Source: Anthracocystis setariae
Taxonomy: Eukaryota; Basidiomycota; Ustilaginomycetes; Ustilaginales; Ustilaginaceae
Direction: 5' to 3'
DNA length: 64,000 bases
Assembly (NCBI GenBank): GCA_928724745.1
Contig: CAKMXJ010000002.1
Span: 1 to 64,000, forward strand
Of this stretch, positions 38,596 to 48,623 are shown piece after piece. Numbering within the stretch: position 1 is the stretch's first letter; the number at the start of each line of letters is the position of its first letter. The translations under genes were made by a program, and so were the position numbers. The notes under the pieces were generated by a model that searched no databases, had not been told where the DNA came from, and worked only from the letters and a program-made list of their open reading frames with translations.

Positions 38596-40671
38596 TTATC
38601 GCGACCCCGTGCCCCAGAACCGATCTCCGATCGAACCACATCCCGGAGTGATCGCGAATACCACACGGCTTCCCTTGGCACCACTCGATTGCCTTGGAGC
38701 CTGCGATGCCTGCCTTTGATCTTTCAGCCCGGCAAATCTGCCATCGATACTAAGCAGTGGTGGCGAGGCCAACAGATGCAGATCATCCCTCCCGTTGAAT
38801 CCGGACGAACCATCCTCCTCGTCCCCATGCGCATCGTCTCGCTGTCCTACAGCCTCCATCGACTGGGTGCGTTCAGAATTCGAGCTAGACGAAGTCGACC
38901 AAGGAATCCGCAGCTTCTGAAGTCCCGGGTCGACACCGGCAACTACGATGCGAACCCTGGGGAAAGCCCGGTTCAGTGCGTAAATCCCACCTTGCGAGCT
39001 AGCAAGCAAGGTGAGGAAAATGATCTGATCTTCTGGCACCGAGTGGTCCAACAGCACGCGGATCGCCATGAATGCGGCTGCACCCGTGCCAATCTGAGCA
39101 TCCAACAAGAACACCCAAGACTTCTCAGCCGTTTCCCTGCGTCGAATAAAAGACGGCAACGAGACATCATAAAGATGCGGCTCACCATCTTCCTCATTCG
39201 ACTGAATCAGCAGACTGCCCAGCGACATTGCTGGGAACGCCCTGCGCAGTGAAGGTTCGAGCACTGCGCCAGATCGGAGGATCGAAACCGAGCAAAGGCT
39301 CGAAACATTGAGTTCGTGTCCGATATGCTTTCGGCCGCCGTGGATGGTGATCTCCTTCTCGCGGTATGGCAGCAATGTGGTGGCAAGTTCCACAACGAGC
39401 GTACCTACGCGCTTGCAAGCAAACGTGAATTCCGAGGTGGGCGTGGATCGGTCGTGAAGAATGGTAAGTAAGCCCTGGAGCTGTGGTGTCTGCGCCAGCA
39501 TAATCACATTTGGTGGCAGTGCGGCATCGTCAGCCATCGGAGAGGTAGATGGTGCACGAAGCAACGACGGCTTTGATGCGGGTGCATCGTCATGGTTGGC
39601 GAACGATTTCAAATGTGTCAGACTAGTGCGTCTCTCGTGAGGTGATCCCAGCCCGTCGTACGGACTCAAAGAAGTTGATGGTGCAGACGGCTGCGTGGCA
39701 GGCGTCTTGTAGAATTCGGCCCTTAGCTTCATCGACCTATTCCTCAACTGCTTCTCCATGTGTTGGCTGATAACCTCGATGGCAACTTCGTTATGCGAGC
39801 CAGGTACGATCATGTCTGCATGTCTCGCAGTCGCCGACACGAAGGTATCAAAGGCGGGCTTGACAAATCTAAGGTATTGATGTAGAACGCTGCTGACCGA
39901 CCTGCCTCTCTCCACAATGTCCCTCTTGATCCTTCTCGCGAGCATCAAGTCGGAATCTGCCTGAACATACACCTTGAGATCCAATAATTCTCTGATCTCT
40001 GGATCGTGCAGCACAAAGATCCCCTCGACGATCAACACGGCTGGTCCGTAGAGGTAGTTGGTTTCGGAAGTCCTTTGGTGCTGCACGAAGCTGTATACCG
40101 GGATCTCGACCGCTTTGCCCATGCGCAGGTCTTGAATGCACTGCTTGAGGATGTCGTAATCGAAAGCATCGGGATGGTCGAAATCGTACTGCTCCTGGAA
40201 AGCCAGCTTGGATTGTTGTGGAGTGAGCGATTTATAGTATGCATCTTGACTGACGATCGCAACCCAAGGCACATTGGGAAGCTGTTTGAGGACGGATCTA
40301 GCTACGGACGTTTTTCCACTTGCGGAGCCCCCAGCAATACCAACTACGTAAGCTGGAACAGGTTCTCCGACCGAGTTGTACCAAGGCGCCCTTCCAGCAT
40401 CGGTGAGCACGATGGTTTTGGATCGAGTTGCCGCTTTGGCACCGGCAGCATCTGTCTTGGTCTCGACAGCTGAGGGAGGGCCAAGCGAGCCCACAGAAGA
40501 CTGCAACGAAGATTCAGGCATGGAGTTGGAAGAGGTAGCAGCAGCAGCAGTAGCAGCCGCGGCCGCAAGGATGCCATGACCCAATCCCTCGTTTGGCGTT
40601 ATGGGGGTGACAGGCTCCAGGATTGGCGTACCGTTGCCCGAAGGCCGCTGAACGATCTTGCCAGCCTGCAT
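38596..40671 (-). CDS. Uridine/cytidine kinase fused to a UPRT-like domain (UCKL/URK1 type)
   Basis: Single exon, 691 residues. After ~110 low-complexity residues comes the uridine kinase domain: P-loop VGIAGGSASGKTSVA, SQDAYYKSL, NFDHPDAF-like DFDHPDAFDYD, IPVYSFVQHQRT, LIVEGIFVL and RRIKRDIVERGRSV. A Ser/Pro-rich linker (about 330-395) leads to a uracil phosphoribosyltransferase-like domain: TFACKRVGTLVVELA, SILRSGAVLEPSLR, LLDAQIGTGAAAFMAI and GDRFWGT near the end. The kinase phosphorylates uridine and cytidine for pyrimidine salvage. The PRPP loop reads GTGAAA instead of the ATGG seen in active UPRT, as in UCK-like proteins of other eukaryotes, so the second domain may be regulatory. The frame starts with a sensible ATG (MQAGKIVQRPSGNG). 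Confidence 0.9.
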   Translation of the reverse strand: MQAGKIVQRPSGNGTPILEPVTPITPNEGLGHGILAAAAATAAAATSSNSMPESSLQSSVGSLGPPSAVETKTDAAGAKAATRSKTIVLTDAGRAPWYNSVGEPVPAYVVGIAGGSASGKTSVARSVLKQLPNVPWVAIVSQDAYYKSLTPQQSKLAFQEQYDFDHPDAFDYDILKQCIQDLRMGKAVEIPVYSFVQHQRTSETNYLYGPAVLIVEGIFVLHDPEIRELLDLKVYVQADSDLMLARRIKRDIVERGRSVSSVLHQYLRFVKPAFDTFVSATARHADMIVPGSHNEVAIEVISQHMEKQLRNRSMKLRAEFYKTPATQPSAPSTSLSPYDGLGSPHERRTSLTHLKSFANHDDAPASKPSLLRAPSTSPMADDAALPPNVIMLAQTPQLQGLLTILHDRSTPTSEFTFACKRVGTLVVELATTLLPYREKEITIHGGRKHIGHELNVSSLCSVSILRSGAVLEPSLRRAFPAMSLGSLLIQSNEEDGEPHLYDVSLPSFIRRRETAEKSWVFLLDAQIGTGAAAFMAIRVLLDHSVPEDQIIFLTLLASSQGGIYALNRAFPRVRIVVAGVDPGLQKLRIPWSTSSSSNSERTQSMEAVGQRDDAHGDEEDGSSGFNGRDDLHLLASPPLLSIDGRFAGLKDQRQASQAPRQSSGAKGSRVVFAITPGCGSIGDRFWGTGSR

Positions 40672-41083
40672 CGCCGGATCCTAGAATTAAGTCTTAGCTG
40701 CCCGATGGGGGAGATGATGGGAGGATTCAGGGTCAATGTGGAGAGAGAGGCAGAGCTCTGTGTGACATCTAGTGCGACCATGCGTGTGAGGAAACAAGAA
40801 AGAAGAAAAAAAAACCCCTCCTTGCAAGCACAGCATCTCCACATCCAATGGGCAGAGAGAGGAGAGGGGACGGACCACTTCGTTTTTCGACTTTTTTTTG
40901 GTTGGGGGTGCCAAGAGATGCACCGAGGTTTTATTTTTAAAAATGCTTTTATTTCTCCTTTTTTTTCCCACGGGTAGAACACTCAGGGTCCGGAAAGCAA
41001 GTGGACCTCCTCCTCTTCACCGAACAGCTCCAGCTTACTCCAGTCCATCGCCGCCGTCGGAGAGCCCGAGAAGGAGCGTGGGA
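40672..41083. promoter_or_regulatory. Divergent promoter between the UCK-like and the rhodanese-methyltransferase genes
   Basis: 412 bp with A-runs (40805-40814) and T-runs (40890-40897, 40961-40968), a common layout of nucleosome-poor divergent fungal promoters. Confidence 0.4.
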
Positions 41084-42379
41084 ATGACCACTACTGGTGG
41101 TATCGGCTCGTCTGTTTCAGCAAGCGGTGATGCCGGTGACAGCGTTCTCGAGCCATACCTCTCATTACCACAACCAAGACTGACGTTGGATGTGCGTCCG
41201 GCCGATGCGTTCCACCAGTCACATCTCGTCAATGCTTATCACATTCATCCGATCTCGGAGCTCAAGTCGCGCTACAGCTACCTGCCACCTCGCAATGTCC
41301 CATTCCTGGTTGTAGCAGACTACGATCAGCATCAACAAGTGCACCAGGCGTTCGAATCCACTCCTTCGGCGAGGCTTGTCTTCCTGTTCAGCTCGAGCTC
41401 ATTCGGCTCGGTAGACCGCGGGACCTCGGCGGATGCGACAACTTTTTTTAAAGCTGCCCAACGTTTAGGGCTCATAAGGACGTCGCAGTCACAGCGAGCA
41501 AGACTCGTAGCAAATAGAGGGCCTTTCGACATCCCAAACCTTCTCTTCCGGCCCTCAAATGCAGTACGCAGGACCGTTTTGCACCTGGAACATTGTAGCA
41601 AGGACCACGACAGCCTGAAAGTGCTCGATCTGGGCTGTGGAGCAGCTCGCGATCTGGCATGGATTCTTCATGATTCACGCAAACGCCTTGCTTCCGGCAG
41701 CACGTCACCAACATGGACCGGTGTCGGCGTGGACAATTGGAAAGCAGCCCTCAATCGAGCACATCAGCTTATGGACGACCTTGACCTACACCCGTCTCAA
41801 CAAGACGCCTCACAAACCTCCTTGGATCCGTGCTGTGACAGCCTCCTCTGGGCTAGATGCACCGATGACGGCTATCTCGAACCTCTCACCGGTACGGGCA
41901 AGGGCAAGCCCATCACCACTACTGGCTCTTCTCACAGTGACCATCAGCTTGTCAACGACTGCGTCCGGCTTGGACTCGCACCTCTGCTTCCGCCCTGCCT
42001 CAGTTCTGAATCCGAAGAGGATATCGACAGGGAAAACCACTTTGACCTGATCCTCAGCATCCGCTTCCATCCCCGCGCGCTTCTTCTGCGCCTGTCTCCA
42101 CTTGTGCGCATCGGCGGCATTGTTCTTCTAAGCCACTTTGTCTTGCTGACAGATGTTGAAGCACAAGCTGCAAAGCAAAAGCATCCGGATGCGCTAACCG
42201 ACTACGAATCGCCGCCCCTTGAAGGTCGTATTCAACCGGCAGAGATCGAGGCCTTGATCGAGGCTTGGAATGCGTCTGTCGCGCCGTGCTGCAAGTGGAT
42301 CATAGCTGAACAAGTCTTGGAGCCTATCGAGGACGGTCGGATCGTCAAAAGCGTCGCTTTGCGCAAGGTTCCATCCTGA
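41084..42379 (+). CDS. Rhodanese-like plus SAM-dependent methyltransferase fusion
   Basis: 431 residues from ATG at 41084. Residues ~25-110 look like a rhodanese domain (RLTLDVRPADAFHQSHLVNAYHIHP, then FLVVADYDQHQQVHQAF), but the expected catalytic Cys of the active-site loop is absent (ADYDQHQQ), so sulfurtransferase activity is unlikely. From about residue 180 a class I methyltransferase follows: VLDLGCGAARDLAWIL (the SAM-binding glycine loop), TGVGVDNWKAAL, FDLILSIRFHPRALL and GGIVLLSHFV. The same two-domain order is known in fungal proteins of unknown substrate. Convergent with the YFH7-like gene, 35 bp between stops. Confidence 0.8.
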   Translation: MTTTGGIGSSVSASGDAGDSVLEPYLSLPQPRLTLDVRPADAFHQSHLVNAYHIHPISELKSRYSYLPPRNVPFLVVADYDQHQQVHQAFESTPSARLVFLFSSSSFGSVDRGTSADATTFFKAAQRLGLIRTSQSQRARLVANRGPFDIPNLLFRPSNAVRRTVLHLEHCSKDHDSLKVLDLGCGAARDLAWILHDSRKRLASGSTSPTWTGVGVDNWKAALNRAHQLMDDLDLHPSQQDASQTSLDPCCDSLLWARCTDDGYLEPLTGTGKGKPITTTGSSHSDHQLVNDCVRLGLAPLLPPCLSSESEEDIDRENHFDLILSIRFHPRALLLRLSPLVRIGGIVLLSHFVLLTDVEAQAAKQKHPDALTDYESPPLEGRIQPAEIEALIEAWNASVAPCCKWIIAEQVLEPIEDGRIVKSVALRKVPS

Positions 42380-42414
42380 GGCAGTCTCGGTCCTGGTCCA
42401 ATCCTGTATATTCC

Positions 42415-43277
42415 TCAGCGCCAAGTGGGATCATCTAAACTCGTCACCACAGTGTACGGTTCCAAAAGGTGTGACATGAGCCAGTCGCCGTTTGGAAGGT
42501 CGTTGTTGTCCGCTGATTTAGTGTCAGATAGGATTCAGATAAGTTGACGTCAGTTGTCATATCCAGCTTGAGACTCAAGAGTGACAATCAACTTACCTCT
42601 CCAAGCAGCCTCTTGCTCATCTTTAGCCACACCGGTGATCACATGTCGGGTGATGAGTCTTTTCTTGGCCTCCTGCTTGTCCACCTGGAACACCAACCTT
42701 TTATCGAACTGTTCCGCTGCTCTCTTCCACTCCTTCACACCACAATTGACGTACAAGCCCTCGAACACCACCACCTTGACTTGTGGTTGAACGGTAATGT
42801 CGTTTTCGACGGGATCTTTTTTGGCATGGTCGAAACTGGGCGCAAAGTGACTCTGACTCGTATCGCGCTTGACCAGCGAGACGAAATCAGCGAAGCGCGA
42901 AGCGTCGAATGTCCATTCAGCCCCACGTCGATCGAATGCGAGCTTGGCATCCCGGAAGGTGGAAAGTGTCGAGCGAGGGTAGTGCCAACCATCCATACCG
43001 ACGTAGGTCGCAAGCGAGGGCTGAACGGCATTGAGGGAAGTGACCAATTTGGTTGCAAGGATCGTCTTGCCTGATCCAGGGATACCAGACACACCCACAA
43101 GAATCCTCCCCTCCGAATCCAACCTGTGATGAGCAGAAAGTTCAGTGGATTGTCAGCAACACACAGCAAAACGAACCCACAGTCCCCGGGTGCTACAGCA
43201 TACCCCCGGCTGAAGTGCACCTACCGTTCAACCCGTTCCAGCAAGGCCGACACTAGACGATCCAACTGCTCCTGCAT
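42415..43277 (-). CDS. YFH7-like P-loop kinase (phosphoribulokinase/uridine kinase family)
   Basis: Three exons, 43277-43225, 43123-42597 and 42512-42415, with GTAGGT...CAG and GTAAGT...CAG introns; the total of 678 bp keeps frame and gives 225 residues. The N-terminus MQEQLDRLVSALLERVER is followed by the P-loop ILVGVSGIPGSGKTILA. Family features are VGMDGWHYPRSTL, DPVENDITV, VVVFEGLYVN, WKRAAEQFDKRLVFQVDKQEAKKRLITRHVITG and the end DNNDLPNGDWL. Yeast Yfh7 is an ATP-dependent kinase of unknown substrate whose family includes phosphoribulokinases and pantothenate kinases. Both introns were placed because the long middle exon lacks an ATG at its start and a family-like end. Confidence 0.85.
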
Positions 43278-43633
43278 CCTCGTCAATGTTGTCTGGCTCC
43301 TCTACTCTACAGTGGTGAAGCTAAGCTGTGTTGCACTTGCATCAAGGTCAAGAACAAGGTCAAGCTTGTGGAGCAACAAGTTCTGCACGGTTCACACCCA
43401 AATTGGTCGGTCAATTTCACGTTTGGCTGCCGGGCAAAAAAAAAACCCCACGTCAAGAATAACGTCGAAAAATTATGGTCTGAAAAATCCTTTCAAAATA
43501 CTGATCCCGGGAGATCAACCCGCTCGTCAACACCAAACTTCACCCCAATCGTCGACATTCGAATCAGATATCGTCCAAAGTCTCAGATCCCAATCAAACA
43601 GTCGCAAGACTACAGAATACATGATTAGCGGTT
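43278..43633. other. Intergenic spacer
   Basis: Promoter of the YFH7-like gene and 3' side of the GRAM gene. A short A-run (43437-43445) is the only feature seen. Confidence 0.5.
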
Positions 43634-46477
43634 CTAAGAAGCCTTGGCACCAGCATCGGTGGACACTGCCAAGACCAAGTTGAAAGCCTCGTCCCTGTGC
43701 TGCACATTGGCCAGTAACAAGGGCGCCTTGCCATTATTCCTAACGATCTTGAGCCCCAACGAATTCCATACCCAGAGACGAATGTTCTTGGTTTTGACGA
43801 TGCTCTCGATCGCATCGACTGGAGTGCGTCCGCGTTTGTGCGAAGGCGAGTGCAGCGGTGTAAAGTAAAGGTACTTGGTGTTGACGTGCAATCGGCCGGG
43901 CAAGCCTTTGTACTGACAAAAGAAGCTACCCAACTTGCGAGGCTTGAGCATGGCATGGTTGCTCATCTCGACATAGTCCAGGCTCGCGCGAGAAGGATCC
44001 TCGATCTGATCGTATGCGATACCTTCTTCACGTCGATCTGCACGCGGTTTGAGCTTCGAACTGCGTTGCGAGCGCACGGCTCGACGCACATCTTCCGCAG
44101 TCATGGGTTGCCCAGCGAAACGGTCGATGTCAAGATGTCGTTTCCGCAGCAGTTGAACCGCGAATTGAGCGTCCGTAGGTGCTCCAAACGTGGCCCACCA
44201 TAACGGGGAGAGGGCTTTCCGATGTGAAGGAAAGTAGCTCTGCAGCGGCAAGAGGCAAAAGAAGGTGATGCCCAGGAAAAAGAAGATAGCCTTGCTGACA
44301 TAGTGCGACGGAGCAAATGTGACAAACAGATTCAGTACACCGAACAGGATCAGGGTTCGTCGACTTGCAGCAGGGTTTCGCCACAGGACGAGATTCTTGA
44401 CTTTTTCATGAAAGTCAGCCACGAGTCCCATGGCTTCCTGCGTCGGCGCACCGACTGCAACCACCCATCTCTTGTAGATGCTGAGGATATCGAGTCGACT
44501 ACGGCGACGCAGTTTTTCCGAGAGCGTGTTTGCAGCCTGACCTCGAGCCATGCGCATCTTGACTTTATCATGCAAGTAACTTTCCGAAGGAGGGAAGTAC
44601 TTGAATCTCATAATAAAGAACATGATCATGAGGATGAAGGCGGTGGGGATCATGTTGGTGTACCAGAGCACAAAGTAGATCATCGCTGCTGCGGCCGTGG
44701 TCTTGGGATCCTCCCACCGGTACAGGCGTCGTGTGCGGAAAGCAAGCTGTTCCCAGAATGGGGCGATCGTGTAAAGACGTTCCAGGTGCGATCGTATAAG
44801 GCCTTCCCGGTATCGTCTATCTGGATGATGGTCGATCTCTTCTGGCGCGAGTTTCTCCACAAGCGCAAGAATGTAGGCAATGCAAAAAGCGACTCCATCG
44901 ACGCCTTCGTCTTCGGCATCTACACGGAGCTCGTCATGCAGCGAAACAGCTTCATAGCTGTCGGGGTCGGCAGGACAAGCTACAACCAAATCCCAATCCT
45001 CATCAGTCCCGCCTTTTTTAGAGCTGCCATCCTTGCTGCTTGCAGTTGGCTTCTTAGGCACTTTGCCCTTCGACTTCCTTTTGGATAGCGTGGTGGCTTT
45101 GGTCTCTTTATCGGGAGCTTCTGACCAAGAATCATTCGCCGATTCGTCCCCAGCAGACTTGGATCTTGGCATGGAGTCCGAATGGATATGACTGTGCTCT
45201 TGTGTGGGACTCCTTCCCTTGCCCGAATCAGGCGATCGTAGATTGTCGGAAAATTGATGAAGCCCGCGATCGACGCGGGTCAGCATGGAGGGTCGTTTGC
45301 TACTTGGTTCGCGCTCCATATCCATGTCTGGCGACACACGAAAATCGGACCACTTGGGCATTCTATACTTTTGCTGACCTGAGGCACGAGTGACGGTGAC
45401 CTCTCTGGTGTGGCGAGCGAAGTTCTGCAAGAAAGTTTCAAGCTCGATGTCTTCAAGCTCCAATAAGGGCTGGCTGAGAGCTTTAGAAGCACCCCCCGAG
45501 TAGGTGCTGTGTTCACTTCTTGTGTCCTTGTTGCTTTTCTTGTCACCCAGGGATCGCTCTTTGTTGCGAACAGCTTGGAGAGTATCAAAGTCGAGCCCTG
45601 CAGACAGCTCGCCTTTTTTGTTGTAGCGAAGGCTGTCGTACCCATCAGCTTCGCGGATCATATGCGCGATCGTATCATCCGAGTCATCGGAATCGTAATC
45701 ATGTTGATGATCCTCCTCACCGAAGAGGTCCTCGTGCTGGTGGTCGTTGAAAAGGTCGTCGTCGCGTTTCGACCTTATGGGAGCAGTCTCGTTTTGTGCT
45801 TCGTAGAGACCGCCAGGAAAGTGACGGGTGGCATCACTTCGAGCACGATCGAGCTCAGAGGGTTCCTCGGAGAGATATAGAGGCGTTGTGTGGTCGAAAT
45901 CGTGTTGGCCATCATCCTCTTCGGTATCGGTATCGGAGCTATCGAGAGCCTGCTTGGGCTTTTTGCCACGAAAGATGGCTCTATGTCGAAGCGCTTCGAC
46001 ACTGCTGTACGGAGCCTGCTTGTTGCGAGCTCGCTGGTGTGACTCTTCCGTGAACGGCTGTTGCACCTGATCTTGGCGAACATCGAACTCGCGCTGATTG
46101 CGATGAGAAGAACCCCGGGCTCCACTGGAGAGCTGCGAAGGAAATGTGCTCGCCGAAGTCTCCTTTCCATCCGTGGAGCCTGGCCTGAGCTTGGAGAGCA
46201 GCTTGGAACCAATGGATTTGCGCTTCGGTATAGTATCGATTGCAGGATCACTGTCTACACGAGCATGTTGCGTATGGTTGGATTTCGAGATGGTCGGATG
46301 GTGGATGGAAGCGAGTTGGGGCTTCGAACGGGTTCCTGTTGATGATGGAGTCGATCTATCACGATTGTGGGGATGTTCTGGGACCGTTTTGAGCTCGGTT
46401 TGATCCGCTACTGTCGACTCAGCATCGGAATCGATCCGATAGGGCTCGGATGCGCCGGGGATCGAGATGGACGCCAT
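43634..46477 (-). CDS. GRAM-domain multi-span membrane protein of unknown function
   Basis: Single exon, 947 residues from ATG at 46477 (MASISIPGASEPYRID). The first ~500 residues are polar and charged with low complexity, probably disordered and phosphorylated (many Ser/Arg). About residues 510-830 hold LVVACPADPDSY, a helical region DGVAFCIAYILALVEKLAPEEIDHH, and hydrophobic segments (MIYFVLWYTNMIPTAFILMI; ILFGVLNLFVTFAP; KAIFFFLGITFFCLLPL), which look like membrane hairpins. Near the C-terminus a GRAM domain reads KLGSFFCQYKGLPGRLHVNT, KYLYFTPL, NIRLWVWNSLGLKI, then ANVQHRDEAFNLVL. GRAM domains bind phosphoinositides or lipids on membranes, and the layout suggests an ER or organelle membrane-contact role. 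That is inference; no ortholog with known function is recognised. Confidence 0.75.
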   Translation of the reverse strand: MASISIPGASEPYRIDSDAESTVADQTELKTVPEHPHNRDRSTPSSTGTRSKPQLASIHHPTISKSNHTQHARVDSDPAIDTIPKRKSIGSKLLSKLRPGSTDGKETSASTFPSQLSSGARGSSHRNQREFDVRQDQVQQPFTEESHQRARNKQAPYSSVEALRHRAIFRGKKPKQALDSSDTDTEEDDGQHDFDHTTPLYLSEEPSELDRARSDATRHFPGGLYEAQNETAPIRSKRDDDLFNDHQHEDLFGEEDHQHDYDSDDSDDTIAHMIREADGYDSLRYNKKGELSAGLDFDTLQAVRNKERSLGDKKSNKDTRSEHSTYSGGASKALSQPLLELEDIELETFLQNFARHTREVTVTRASGQQKYRMPKWSDFRVSPDMDMEREPSSKRPSMLTRVDRGLHQFSDNLRSPDSGKGRSPTQEHSHIHSDSMPRSKSAGDESANDSWSEAPDKETKATTLSKRKSKGKVPKKPTASSKDGSSKKGGTDEDWDLVVACPADPDSYEAVSLHDELRVDAEDEGVDGVAFCIAYILALVEKLAPEEIDHHPDRRYREGLIRSHLERLYTIAPFWEQLAFRTRRLYRWEDPKTTAAAAMIYFVLWYTNMIPTAFILMIMFFIMRFKYFPPSESYLHDKVKMRMARGQAANTLSEKLRRRSRLDILSIYKRWVVAVGAPTQEAMGLVADFHEKVKNLVLWRNPAASRRTLILFGVLNLFVTFAPSHYVSKAIFFFLGITFFCLLPLQSYFPSHRKALSPLWWATFGAPTDAQFAVQLLRKRHLDIDRFAGQPMTAEDVRRAVRSQRSSKLKPRADRREEGIAYDQIEDPSRASLDYVEMSNHAMLKPRKLGSFFCQYKGLPGRLHVNTKYLYFTPLHSPSHKRGRTPVDAIESIVKTKNIRLWVWNSLGLKIVRNNGKAPLLLANVQHRDEAFNLVLAVSTDAGAKAS

Positions 46478-47113
46478 GCGCGCCCGCCGACGGATCGTTC
46501 CGGATCCGAGAGGGCGCAATGGTGGTTTCTAGAGTGGTTGGTGAAGAACCTGGCTTTGCGCTCGTGTTTATGCCATTGCTGATCGTGATTCGCGTGGACG
46601 GGGTAAAGCTGAGCAAGAGTTGGTGTTTGTAACGACATCAAGTCGAAGCTTTCAACTCGGATTCTAAACGTTTCCCATGCACAGCAGATCTATTCGTGAC
46701 GCCTCCATGCAGGAGCTGAACGTGAATCGTTTGCTACAGTAAGCCGACTTCCCCGCAATTCCAAGATCGGGCGCTCAGGGAACAGGCTTGACAAACGATA
46801 CAGTAGTTTAGCACTGTAGCGGCTCAGTTTGGTGGAGGAGGCTCACCAAAAAAAAAATAAAAATATTGCGCGTGGAAATGGAGACTAACCTGGAATTCAA
46901 GTCAAAATTAGAGAAGTGGTGCTGCGGTGGCGCATTCGCCCATACAAAACGCCAAATCGGTGAGAGACAGGCGGATCCTCTAGCAACTGGCGAGATGCGT
47001 GGGGTGGGGTAGGTCCGAATTCAACCAACGCGGCGCTCTCGAGCTCTTGGTCCCACAGACATTCAATTGCGATGCATGTCGACCTTATAATGCTACCGCT
47101 CGTTGGGTAACAA
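46478..47113. other. Intergenic region left of the pogo-like element
   Basis: Promoter of the GRAM gene; an A-rich tract at 46849-46864. No gene recognised. Confidence 0.5.
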
Positions 47114-47115
47114 TA

Positions 47116-47827
47116 CAGTCGAACCTCTCATAATGAAACAATTAATTTTCTTAAATTCATATATTCCATTTTTCACAACGTCAAGGCAACAACAAAGTAT
47201 CTCAGCACACAGAGCAGCTATTAAATTGCAGTAACTTGCGCATACAGTCTGTACAGTCAAAGAATCAATCCATTTGCTAAGTGATGCTCTACCAGCCTCC
47301 AAGGCCTCCAATACTGGTTGGCTGAGCAGACCAAGTCTGCCAAGGATCTCCTGGGCCTCTTGCAGTATCTTCTTCTGATCCTTTGAGCTTACTGGTACCT
47401 CTGGCAACGTCTCTGTATGCTCCTGAGGGGTTCCAGGAAGACTGGGAGAGTCTTCAGCCTCTTGAGCATCCAGCTCTTCCATATCCTCATCCTCCTCACC
47501 TGGTATGTCCACTACATCCTGAAGTGTAACCTCTGTCAGCTTCTTCAGGGTTACCTGCAGTAGAAAGGTTTTTGCTGGAAGAAGCTGGAGAGATGGTGAT
47601 TTTGGCATTGTTGTACAGAGATGCTTGTGGCAATGGTGAGAAGGAAGCATTTGAGCAGCATGTTTACTCTACTGAGGAAGAGAAGCTGAATGGTATATGG
47701 CAAGCTTAGCTAATAATGATTATGTCAGCACCAACAAACAGACGTTGCAATAAAAGGCATATTTTTGCTGCCGGAATTTCCGCACCATTTTATGTGTGGA
47801 ATTGTTTCATTTTGAGAGGTTCGACTG
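47116..47827. mobile_element. Non-autonomous pogo/Tc1-like DNA transposon (712 bp)
   Basis: Both ends begin CAGTCGAACCTCTCA and share 28 bp of inverted repeat (left 47116-47143, right 47827-47800) with a single mismatch at position 16; the repeat continues AATGAAACAATT. A TA dinucleotide flanks each end (47114-47115 and 47828-47829), the target duplication of Tc1/mariner-pogo elements. Inside, on the minus strand about 47620-47150, a reading frame with a Glu/Asp-rich segment (GEEDEDMEELDAQEAED) could be the tail of a pogo-type transposase. No DDE core is present, so the copy cannot move by itself. Confidence 0.85.
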
Positions 47828-47829
47828 TA

Positions 47830-48623
47830 TACTGTAGACCACTCATCCCTGCTGTGTGTCTTCACTCTAAGAGCTTCCTGACACGGGTGGCATTGGATCA
47901 ACGCAACCACGATGCCACCCACAATCAGCATCCACACAGACTGACCGTGACGCCTGGTTGGTATCCGATCATATCTGACCGCCTGCTTCTGCATGTGGGT
48001 TGCCTGAGACAACAAGCGCAACATCCCCCAGTACTTCTGATTCGACTCAACGGACCTCTTCGGACCGTTGGCTCGCAGCCATCGGTTCATTTCGTCTGAT
48101 CGCCGGTGCTCCTGGTGGCCTTCGCTACCTCCTCCGTGCCTCCCTTCTAGAACATGCCGTCACCGGCCATGCGGCAATAACGGATCTTCAGAGTGGTCGT
48201 CGCACGACTCCTGCTTTCCATGCGACACCACCTCCGGGTCGGTCCGCGAACATCACGCCCACGTTTTTATCGCCGACACAGGAAAGGCGTCGGACTTCAT
48301 TTCAGTCGAAAACCCCACCCGACCTAGCGGACCAATACTGTACGACATGCGCTTTTCGTCTATGAAGCTTTAGAGTAAGCTAGCCAAGTCATCCTTTGGC
48401 CAACCGATTCATGCTACTGACTACCAACATCGACCGCGATCGAGCGCATTGAGCTCTTGTGACACAGCTCCTCATCACTGCATGCCTCGAAACTTTAACT
48501 CTGCCTCGTCTTTGTGACTGCCTTCAACGTCGAGCCCGTTTCCGTTTATAAAGCTCGAGGAGGATGCTTTCTACCGCTCCGAGACCGCACACCGCCCTGC
48601 TTTGAATCATCGCGACTTTCACC
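47830..48623. other. Intergenic region right of the pogo-like element
   Basis: Contains no recognised gene. The last ~100 bp are the leader of the secreted-protein gene (TTTATAAAGC near 48544 as possible TATA box). Confidence 0.5.

Noticed and set aside
47093..47650. 185-codon minus-strand frame treated as an independent gene
   Set aside because: Nearly all of it lies inside the pogo-like element and its end runs through the terminal repeat; it is best read as part of the transposon.
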